NCBI RefSeq assembly: GCF_014132355.1
Contig: NZ_BLZO01000046.1
Span: forward strand, 1-64,000
Length of the DNA: 64,000 nucleotides
Source of the DNA: Okeania sp. KiyG1
Lineage (GTDB): Bacteria > Cyanobacteriota > Cyanobacteriia > Cyanobacteriales > Microcoleaceae
Direction: 5' to 3'
The first letter of the stretch is position 1; each line of letters opens with the position of its first letter. Under the pieces are notes generated by a model that was given only the letters and a program-made list of their open reading frames with translations, was not told the DNA's origin and did not search any database. Below, one piece after another: positions 30,287 to 38,262 of this stretch. The position numbers and the translations under genes are program-made.

Positions 30287-30342
30287 CTATCAGCTATTAG
30301 CTATCAGCTATCAGCTATCAGCTATCAGCTATCAGCTATCAG
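30284..30342. repeat. TAGCTATCAGC microsatellite
   Basis: About eight 7-bp units (AGCTATC). The first TAG of the run is the stop codon of the GGDEF frame. Confidence 0.8.
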
Positions 30343-30583
30343 TCTAAAAATTTGCTTAGGTATCTGTTTGCCGAGCATTAAGTCAGGAAACGTTTTTTAA
30401 TTAACTAAAATATCAAAGCTAAAATTGAAAATCATCAAAAATTATATTTGATAAGTTTTCCTAGTACATGACTACTTTTTATAGTCTATGTATCTAATAC
30501 CAACACCCATCTTTTATACAAATTTAAAAAAAGAATGTTATGAATAATAAGCGCTATTAAAATACTTTATATGATATCATGTT

Positions 30584-30769
30584 CGGTTGAATACTTATAA
30601 ATAACTGTTGTTAGGAGCCAGGAGTCAGGAGTCAGGAGTCAGGAGGAAATAAAGGAGGAATACACAGGAAATATTGGAGATAGGGTATTGATAATTTAAG
30701 TATTTTTTTGGTACTGTCGGTACTAGGAGTCCTTAAATTTTATTATAACTGATTATCCGAACATGATAT
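30584..30769. mobile_element. Family D miniature element
   Basis: ATATCATGTTCGGTTGAATA (30584) to TGATTATCCGAACATGATAT (ending 30769), inverted ends shared with 56463-56604 and 57521-57701. The stretch 30770-31037 after it contains no gene. Confidence 0.75.
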
Positions 30770-31037
30770 GAAATGTCTATTTGACAAAACAAATAGTTTA
30801 TACCATGTATGAAAAAAGAATGTTACGAATAATAAGTGCGCTCTCAAGACTTTAAAGGAGATGTCCTTTTGACAAAAAAGAGAATTTCCGTGTCTTAAAA
30901 ATGGTATTAAAGCCATTCCCGTGTAACTCCTGACTCCTAAAAAATATCCTAGCTATTTGTAGCAAAAATTTATCAATTTGGTATTACACAAAAATCGTAT
31001 TAAACCTATTCATTCTGACTCCTGACTTCTGAATTAT

Positions 31038-34000
31038 ATGAAATTTAATATTCTTTACAGACTAAAACTTAGGTCATCCAAAGCACTAGAAAATCTCAAC
31101 TTCCTACAGATATTAATTATATTTATCATTCTATTAGGATTGTGGGCAATATTTGATTTATCTACTAACATATTGGCTGAATTTTTATGGTTTGAAGAAC
31201 TTAATTATTTGCCTGTACTAATAACTAAATTACAAACAGAAACTTTGTTATGGATAATTACTTTTGTAATTACATCAGTCTTCTTTTTAGCAAATTTCAG
31301 ACTAGCAAGTATATTTAAGTATCAAAAAAATCACAATCGAAAAACCGAAATATATGAAGAAATGATGCTAATTCCACCAGTAACTATGCCGTCAAGTAAA
31401 TTGCGCATCGAACCCTCATTTAATCTAAGGTGGTTGTTATGTTTAGTATTAGGATTAATTTTATTCATAGGACTGATTCTAACCCATTATATTCAGGTAT
31501 TTACTGATTATTGGCATCCTGATTTCACAGTTGCGAAAGTATCTCCACAAATTCCTTCAGCATTAAGCATAGAATCAATTTGGCAAATACTCAGTCAAAT
31601 ACCATCTAACTGGTGGCTATTAGGATTATTTATTGTATTAGGTATTATTGTCACTATTAATCCTATATTATGGTTGAGTATATTTGGGATAGTGCTAAGT
31701 TTAATTTTTAGTTTTATTCTTTCAAATCATTGGGGAAATATATTACAACTATTTAATGCTACCCCCTTTACTGAAACAGAAGATTTATTTCATATCAATA
31801 TCAGTTTTTATGTTTTTCAAATTCCCGTATTACAATTATTAAAATTTTGGTTAGTAGGATTATTTTTATATGGACTGGTTGCTTGCACTCTCATCTATTT
31901 ATTGTCTGGAAACAGTCTAAGTAAAGGCAACTTTTATGAATTTTCCCAACAACAACAAAGACATCTTCATGCTTTAGGTGGAGGATTTATATTAACCATA
32001 GCCTATAGTTACTTTCTAGCTTGTTTTGAATTAGTTTATTCTCAGCGTGGTGTCATCTATGGTGCTGGTTATACAGATGTTAAAGTTCAACTTCCTGCTT
32101 ATATATTTTTGGCAGTTTTAGCATTATTAATTGCAGTATTTTTGTTTTGGCAAGCAATTTTTTCTATTAAAGATATTCAACCTTATATTGAAACCAGTCT
32201 CCGATTTTTGCGTTTGAGTCGAAGAAGGAAAAAAAAGAAAAAATTGAGTGCCAAATTATTTGCTGATAGCTACTCATTAAGAGCTATCTTAACATGGTAT
32301 TTAATCATCGCAGCAGTAACTGGTTGGTTATTACCAAAAATTGTCCAAATAACCATCGTACAACCCAACGAAATAGACAGAGAAAGTCCATATATTAAAC
32401 GTAGTATTAAATTTACTAGAGAAGCATATTTCGATCCAGAAAAATTAGAAGTAAAACTATTTAACCCAGAAGATCAACTTACCTATACTGACTTAATAAA
32501 CAATAAATTAATCATCGACAATATTCGCCTTTGGGATACAAGACCAATTTTACAAACGAATCGACAATTACAAGAAATTAGACCATATTATGAATTTAAA
32601 AATGCCGATATAGACCGCTATACATTTCTGAATAAAAAAGAAGAAAGAACAAAAGATAATCCTACCAAAAAACAACAAGTAATCATCGCAGCTAGAGAAC
32701 TAAACTATGAATCTGTACCTCAACCAGCACAAACTTGGGTCAATGAACATTTAGTCTATACTCATGGCTATGGTTTTACTCTTTCTCCAGTTAATCAAGT
32801 CGAAGAAAGTGGATTACCAGAATATTTCGTTAAAAATATCGGACCAGATCCAACTTTTGAAAAGAATAGTACCTTAGAAGTATTAGAAAGGATTAGATTC
32901 AGTATTCCTATTGGTAAACCTAGAATTTATTATGGAGAACTTACCAATACTCATGTAATTACTTCCACTGCGGAAAAAGATAGAGAATTAGACTATCCCA
33001 GTGGAGAAACAAACACCTATAACACTTATAGTGGCAGTGGTGGTATTGTTATTGGTACAAACTGGAAAAAATGGGTATTTGCTAAATATTTGAATAACTG
33101 GAGAATGTTATTCACTAATGAATTTACACCTCAAACTAAACTCTTATATCGCCGCAACATTAATGCCAGAGTTCGCTCTATCGCTCCATTTCTACGTTAT
33201 GACAAAGACCCATATTTAGTAGTAGCTAATCCCCAATTCGACCAACAAGATATTACTCAAACAACACCCAGTTATCTCTACTGGATTTTTGATGCTTACA
33301 CTACAAGCGATCGCTATCCTTATTCTGACCCAGAAAATAACGAATTTAACTATATTCGTAACTCAGTAAAAGTTGTAATTGATGCCTACAATGGCTCGGT
33401 AAAATTCTATGTAGCAGACCCAAAAGACCCAATTATTAAAACCTGGAAAAAAGGTTTTCCTAATATGTTTTCTCCCATAGAAGAAATGCCAAAAAGTCTC
33501 TATACTCATATCCGTTATCCAGTAGATTTATTTAAAGTACAATCCGAACTATTGTCAACTTATCACATGGATGACCCCCGAGTATTTTATAATCGAGAAG
33601 ATTTGTGGCGAGTACCTATTGAAATTTATGGTAATCAACAGCAGAAAGTAGAACCTTATTATTTAATTACAAAATTACCAGCAGAAACTTCAGAAGAATT
33701 TATTCTTTTTCTACCCTATACTCCAGCAAGTCGTAACAACTTAATTGCTTGGTTAGCAGCTAGATCGGATGCACCAAATTACGGTAAATTACTATTATAT
33801 CAATTCCCTAAACAACGATTAATATATGGTCCAGAACAAATAGAAGCTTTAGTTAATCAAAATCCAGAAATATCCCAGCAAATTTCTCTTTGGAACCGTC
33901 AAGGATCGAGAGCAGTTCAAGGAAATTTATTAGTAATACCAATGAATCAATCTTTGCTCTATGTAGAACCAATTTATTTAGAAGCAGAGCAAAATAGTTT

Positions 34001-34133
34001 GCCAACTTTAGCTAGAGTTATTGTTTCTTATGAAAACCGAATTGTAATGAAACCAACTTTAGATGAAGCATTAAAAGAAGTTTTTGAAGTAGAACCATTA
34101 GAACAACCTTTAATTGTGCCACCTTTGGAATAA
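31038..34133 (+). CDS. UPF0182 family membrane protein
   Basis: 1031 residues, the usual size of the UPF0182/COG1615 family. The N-terminal ~435 residues hold several membrane segments (for example about 22-45, 66-86, 132-157, 192-242, 265-290, 310-335, 352-377 and 413-435). They are followed by a large soluble domain with family signatures such as LWDTRPIL, NEHLVYTHGYG, YFVKNIGPDP and RPRIYYGE-like GKPRIYYGEL. The molecular function of the family is unknown. It appears monocistronic and intact, with no frameshift despite its length. The TAA stop is directly followed by a GAAGAAGG microsatellite. Confidence 0.92.
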   Translation: MKFNILYRLKLRSSKALENLNFLQILIIFIILLGLWAIFDLSTNILAEFLWFEELNYLPVLITKLQTETLLWIITFVITSVFFLANFRLASIFKYQKNHNRKTEIYEEMMLIPPVTMPSSKLRIEPSFNLRWLLCLVLGLILFIGLILTHYIQVFTDYWHPDFTVAKVSPQIPSALSIESIWQILSQIPSNWWLLGLFIVLGIIVTINPILWLSIFGIVLSLIFSFILSNHWGNILQLFNATPFTETEDLFHINISFYVFQIPVLQLLKFWLVGLFLYGLVACTLIYLLSGNSLSKGNFYEFSQQQQRHLHALGGGFILTIAYSYFLACFELVYSQRGVIYGAGYTDVKVQLPAYIFLAVLALLIAVFLFWQAIFSIKDIQPYIETSLRFLRLSRRRKKKKKLSAKLFADSYSLRAILTWYLIIAAVTGWLLPKIVQITIVQPNEIDRESPYIKRSIKFTREAYFDPEKLEVKLFNPEDQLTYTDLINNKLIIDNIRLWDTRPILQTNRQLQEIRPYYEFKNADIDRYTFLNKKEERTKDNPTKKQQVIIAARELNYESVPQPAQTWVNEHLVYTHGYGFTLSPVNQVEESGLPEYFVKNIGPDPTFEKNSTLEVLERIRFSIPIGKPRIYYGELTNTHVITSTAEKDRELDYPSGETNTYNTYSGSGGIVIGTNWKKWVFAKYLNNWRMLFTNEFTPQTKLLYRRNINARVRSIAPFLRYDKDPYLVVANPQFDQQDITQTTPSYLYWIFDAYTTSDRYPYSDPENNEFNYIRNSVKVVIDAYNGSVKFYVADPKDPIIKTWKKGFPNMFSPIEEMPKSLYTHIRYPVDLFKVQSELLSTYHMDDPRVFYNREDLWRVPIEIYGNQQQKVEPYYLITKLPAETSEEFILFLPYTPASRNNLIAWLAARSDAPNYGKLLLYQFPKQRLIYGPEQIEALVNQNPEISQQISLWNRQGSRAVQGNLLVIPMNQSLLYVEPIYLEAEQNSLPTLARVIVSYENRIVMKPTLDEALKEVFEVEPLEQPLIVPPLE

Positions 34134-34198
34134 GAAGAAGGAAGAAGGAAGAAGGAAGAAGAAGGAAGAAGGAAGAAGGAAGAAGGAAGAAGGAAGAA
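34134..34198. repeat. GAAGAAGG microsatellite
   Basis: The same purine-rich unit found inside two coding regions (20895-21143 and 29367-29560), here starting at the base after the UPF0182 stop codon. Confidence 0.85.
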
Positions 34199-34199
34199 C

Positions 34200-34288
34200 A
34201 GGACTTACACAAATTAACCTTGAAAATGCCATATGTAGGGGCGAATGGCATTCGCCCTCACTGGATTTAGTTTCCGTGCGTAAATCCT
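34200..34288. mobile_element. Family G element with GTAG hairpin
   Basis: AGGACTTACACAAATTAACC (34200) to GTGCGTAAATCCT (34288). In the centre GTAGGGGCGAATGG and CATTCGCCCT form a hairpin. Confidence 0.65.
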
Positions 34289-34312
34289 CAAGAAGTTAAA
34301 TTTATTCTATTT

Positions 34313-34534
34313 AGAGTTTGCTGAAAAAGTCTTATGGGTAAGGGTAGGAGTCAGGAGAAATAGGAATTATAGAGGAGATAGGAGGAAGAATAGTCCCTTG
34401 ATTTTTCTGGGCAACAAAGTCGCCTAAAATGCTAATTTTTTGAACCATTACGACCTAAAAGCTTAGACTTTTTTCAACTAAAAAATGCGAAAACCTTTAT
34501 ATGTCAATGTTTTTATATTTAATCAGCAAACCCT
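34313..34534. mobile_element. Family A miniature element
   Basis: AGAGTTTGCTGAAAAAGTCT (34313) to AATCAGCAAACCCT (34534). CTATTTAG on each side could be an 8-bp target duplication. Confidence 0.75.
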
Positions 34535-34594
34535 ATTTAGACTAATAACTAATAATTGATAACTGAAAAAGCTGATAACTGATAACTGAAAAAA

Positions 34595-35437
34595 GGGGGG
34601 TTGACAAGAAAACTTGACATGATACTATATTCATAATGGAAAAGGTGCGCTCATATATACTCAAATAAATTAGGCAGAAAAAACCATACTTAGCGAAGAA
34701 TTGTGTGATAAAGCCTCCCCTTTTAAGGGGATAAAAAGAAAAAATTTCATAATTAGTCAATCCTATCCGTTTTAAAGGAGAGGTAATTATTAATTCGCCC
34801 ATTCTAAATTCTTAATTCTTGAACTACCAGGTAGTAAGCCAGAAAGTCTAATAACCAATAACTGATAACTCAAAAAAGTCTAGAAAATATCAAGATAAAG
34901 TCTGATAAGTGAAAAGTTAAGTATTCAGCATTCAACAGTTAGCTTATTGCCTTTGTCAGAAGAATTAGCATTAAGAGACTTCCGAGAAAAGAAGCGATCG
35001 CCTTAATTATGAGTTGACTAAAAATTAGTTAGAATAATTTTTTCGTTCGTAGTTTTGCTCTAGCCCCTTAAATATTTAGGACTGACGCCAAACCACCATA
35101 TCTAGTAGGGGCGATTTTCTGCTGAATGCTCCTAATTGCGCGAATTGCCCCTACAGACGGTGTATAACTTCATTTTTTGCGTAAATCCTGATATTGATAT
35201 TATTGCTCAAGTCCTACTACAAGCTAAATACTGAATAACTGATAACTGAAAAAAAGGGGGTTGACAAGAAAACTTGACATGGTATTATATTCATAATGGA
35301 GAAGGTGCGCTCATATATACTCAAGTAACTTAGGCCAAAAAAGCCATATTTCCCTAACTTAACAGCAAAATCAAATTACATAACTAGGAAAACTGTGAAA
35401 CAAGGCTAGGTAGTATATTCTCATAACTGAAAAAACC
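34595..35437. promoter_or_regulatory. Kinase upstream region with a duplicated promoter-like segment
   Basis: A ~105-bp segment (GGGGGTTGACAAGAAAACTT, GGTGCGCTCATATATACTCA) occurs at about 34596-34690 and again at 35256-35350. The second copy has TTGACA at 35261-35266 and TATTAT at 35283-35288 with a 16-base spacer, a plausible sigma-70 type promoter for the kinase at 35438. Between the copies are family H sequence (about 34690-34800) and a family G element (35078-35189) with a GTAG hairpin. Confidence 0.5.
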
Positions 35438-37423
35438 ATGCAGTTTGGAAAAATCTTGAGACAACGTTACAAAATTATCGGGTCTCCTCTTGGAAGTGGA
35501 GGATTTGGAGATACCTACTTAGCTGAAGATTTAGATTTACCAGAAAATCCGAAATGCGTAGTTAAACATCTCAAACCTAAAAGTTCAGACCCAGGAGTTT
35601 TGCCTATTGCCCAAAAGTTGTTTGAGAGAGAAGCAAGGACTTTGTACAAATTAGGCAAAGACTCAGACCAAATACCAAAATTATTTGCTCATTTCCAAGA
35701 AGGAACAGAATTTTACTTAGTACAAGAATATATAGAAGGGCACGATATTAGTAAGGAACTGACGCCGGGGAAAAAATTAAGCGAGTCTTACACTATCACC
35801 TTACTTGTAGGAATCTTAGAAGCATTAACCATAGCTCATCAAAAAAATATTATTCACCGAGACATCAAACCACAAAATTTGATGCGCCGTAAGTCGGATA
35901 ACAAAATAGTATTGATAGATTTTGGGGCAGTCAAAGAAATAAGTGTATTAACTACAGGTCAACAACCAGGTACAGTAAGTTTGACTATACCAATAGGTAC
36001 ACCTGGATATATGCCTAGCGAACAAAGTAATGGCAAACCGAAACTGAGTAGCGATATCTATGCAGTGGGAATGGTAGGGATAAAAGCACTGACTGGCAAG
36101 GAACCCCACAATTTACCAACAGACCAAGATACGGAAAATATAATCTGGCGACAGGAGGCAAGGGTAAGTAACTATGTGGCAGATGTATTGGATAAGATGG
36201 TGCAGGAGTATTTTCGAGAGCGTTATAAAAATGCGATGGAAATATTAGAGGCGTTAAATATTCTAGCTGCTCCACAACCAATACCTGTTCCGACTCCAGT
36301 TCCGACAATAGCAGCAACTATTCCATCTATTCCAAAAACAAAAGTAGTACCTACACCACAACCAACACCAGTACCAGCAGTTTCACCTGTATCTAAAACT
36401 CCACCCCAGTTTGATCAAACCAGAAGACAAATATTGATATTAGGAGGTTTGGCAGGAGGTGGCTTTGTCACAGCAATATTAACTAATTTGTTTAGTAGAA
36501 GACCTCCAGAAAATATTTCTACTTCTGAACCAACTTCAGAAAGAACACCAGAAATTATTTCTTCTACTGAAGCAATACCAGAACCTCCCCCTCCACCACC
36601 ACCAAAATTTTCTATTCAGACATTTACCACCGTCATAATTAACAGCAGAGGAGAAATAATAAGTCGTCTTCCAGGTCAAGCAGAAGTAATGACAGAAAAC
36701 CTCGGCAATGGAGTCTCCCTAGAAATGGTAAAAATTCCTGGAGGTAGATTTCTTATGGGGTCTCCAGAGACAGAAGCAAAAAGATTTGATAATGAAGATC
36801 CGCAACATTATGTAGATGTGCCAGAATTTTTCATGGGAAAGTATCTAGTTACTCAAGCACAGTGGGAAGCAGTTATGCAAAATAATCCTTCTAACTTTAA
36901 AGGTGCAAACCGTCCTGTAGAAAGAGTAAGTTGGTACGACGCGACAGAATTTTGTCAGAAACTCTCAGAAATAACGGGTAGAAAATATAGTTTACCCAGT
37001 GAGGGTCAATGGGAATATGCTTGTAGAGCAGGAACAACAACACCGTTTTATTTTGGTGAAACTATAACGTCTGAGTTAGTTAACTATGATGGTAACTATC
37101 CTTACGGTAATGCACAGAAAGGAATATATCGAACAAAAACAACAGATGTGGGAATTTTTCCTCCCAATAGTTTTGGTTTGTACGATATGCACGGCAATGT
37201 CTTGGAATGGTGCGCTGATGATTGGCATGATAATTATAATGGTGCGCCTACAGATAGTAGTGCTTGGTTAGATGGAAATGAGAATCGTTCTCCGCTGCGG
37301 GGTGGTTCCTGGGTCAGCAATTCTGATAGATGCCGTTCTGCATATCGCATTAACTTCAATAGGGGCAACTACCGCAGCAACGCTTTTGGTTTTCGTATTG
37401 TTTGGTCTGTCTCTGGTTCCTAA
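35438..37423 (+). CDS. Ser/Thr protein kinase fused to FGE/sulfatase-modifying-like domain
   Basis: 661 residues. The kinase domain (about 10-275) has the P loop GSGGFGDTYLAED, the Lys in CVVKHLKP, the catalytic loop HRDIKPQN and DFG in IDFGAVKE, so it should be active. A Pro-rich linker (about 280-330), one membrane segment (about 335-352) and a second Pro-rich linker lead to an FGE-like C-type-lectin-fold domain (about 425-655), with VKIPGGRFLMGS, RPVERVSWYDA, LPSEGQWEYACRAGT, DMHGNVLEWC and LRGGSW. The layout suggests a cytoplasmic kinase with an external binding domain. In cyanobacteria such domains can be diversity-generating-retroelement targets, and the last 42 residues fit that pattern (see 37295-37420). 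Confidence 0.92.
   Translation: MQFGKILRQRYKIIGSPLGSGGFGDTYLAEDLDLPENPKCVVKHLKPKSSDPGVLPIAQKLFEREARTLYKLGKDSDQIPKLFAHFQEGTEFYLVQEYIEGHDISKELTPGKKLSESYTITLLVGILEALTIAHQKNIIHRDIKPQNLMRRKSDNKIVLIDFGAVKEISVLTTGQQPGTVSLTIPIGTPGYMPSEQSNGKPKLSSDIYAVGMVGIKALTGKEPHNLPTDQDTENIIWRQEARVSNYVADVLDKMVQEYFRERYKNAMEILEALNILAAPQPIPVPTPVPTIAATIPSIPKTKVVPTPQPTPVPAVSPVSKTPPQFDQTRRQILILGGLAGGGFVTAILTNLFSRRPPENISTSEPTSERTPEIISSTEAIPEPPPPPPPKFSIQTFTTVIINSRGEIISRLPGQAEVMTENLGNGVSLEMVKIPGGRFLMGSPETEAKRFDNEDPQHYVDVPEFFMGKYLVTQAQWEAVMQNNPSNFKGANRPVERVSWYDATEFCQKLSEITGRKYSLPSEGQWEYACRAGTTTPFYFGETITSELVNYDGNYPYGNAQKGIYRTKTTDVGIFPPNSFGLYDMHGNVLEWCADDWHDNYNGAPTDSSAWLDGNENRSPLRGGSWVSNSDRCRSAYRINFNRGNYRSNAFGFRIVWSVSGS
37295..37420 (+). 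other. Candidate DGR variable region at 3' end of kinase-FGE gene
   Basis: After the conserved LRGGSW the codons at likely variable positions are GTC, AGC, AAT, TCT, GAT, ATT, AAC, TTC, AAT, GGC, AAC, TAC, AGC, AAC and GCT. All end in C or T while the first two bases vary, as expected when template AAC/AAT codons are mutated at adenines. Intervening codons (TGC CGT TCT, CGC, GGT TTT CGT) look fixed. No template repeat or reverse transcriptase is visible in the window, so any retroelement would act in trans. Confidence 0.5.
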
Positions 37424-38262
37424 ATTCTTCCCCTTTATTCTTTTCCTCTTTTCCTCTATTCCCTCTTTCCCACATCCATTCGTACATCCGTGGCCAAATC
37501 TCTGTGTGCTTTCTTTTCTCTGTTCCCTCCCGCGAATTAATCCGTATATCCGTGCCATAATCCGTGTGAGCTGAAGTCAGGGCAAGACAATGATTTTGCC
37601 ACGGATGCACCGATGGATGTAGGGATAATTAATCTGCATTTTGTGAAGCTACAAAAAAAATCGGCGCTGAAAGGAAATTCCCCTTGCATCGGCAAAAAAA
37701 TCATAGTACTATGTAAATATTGGGGGTTGCTCGTACATACGCATGACTTTTTATTCAACGCCAAAACATCGCCAGACACAGATTTTGTCACAGATGTACG
37801 GATGATTATGTTGCCTAGTAGAAGCGATCGCTTAACTTCAGAACAAAAATTCATCTTGTGAAGCACTAACAAAAAATCATTAGCAGGAGAAATATAGAAG
37901 CGATAGAACGACCTTCCGCTGTCGCGATCGCTCAGACTGAGAAAAAATCATTTTGTGCAGCACCAGCGAAGAAGTGGCAGAAAGATTTGACTATTCAATA
38001 ACAAGGCAAAAATTTTGCCTAGAATGCCTAGAAACAGAGCCTCTGCATTTTGTGGAGCTACAAAAAAACGGCGGTGAAAAGAATTTCCCCTTGCATCGGC
38101 AAAAAAATCATGGTAATATGTAATTACTGGGGGTTGCTCGTACCTATACATGACTTTTTATTCAACCAAAAATCTAGATAAGGTTTTAAGGTGTCGCCGA
38201 AGTAACAGTAAAATCACATCAATTTAGATAGAATCAAAAATATATCAAAATATTAAGTAAAA
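37424..38262. repeat. Intergenic with two family E repeats
   Basis: About 37638-37765 and 38040-38170 share TTCCCCTTGCATCGGCAAAA, GGGGGTTGCTCGTAC and CATGACTTTTTATTCAAC. Related cores are found at 62071-62660. A minisatellite-like part (CCGT-type ATCCGTG words) lies at 37470-37620. No gene is supported. Confidence 0.65.

Noticed and set aside
37268-37872. Overlapping open frames on both strands across the end of the kinase-FGE gene and behind it
   Set aside because: Shadows of the FGE codons and low-complexity ATCCGTG-type intergenic text; no domain or start signal.
34596-38262. DGR reverse transcriptase or template repeat near the candidate variable region
   Set aside because: I looked for a second copy of the LRGGSW-coding segment and for RT motifs on both strands and found none in the window.
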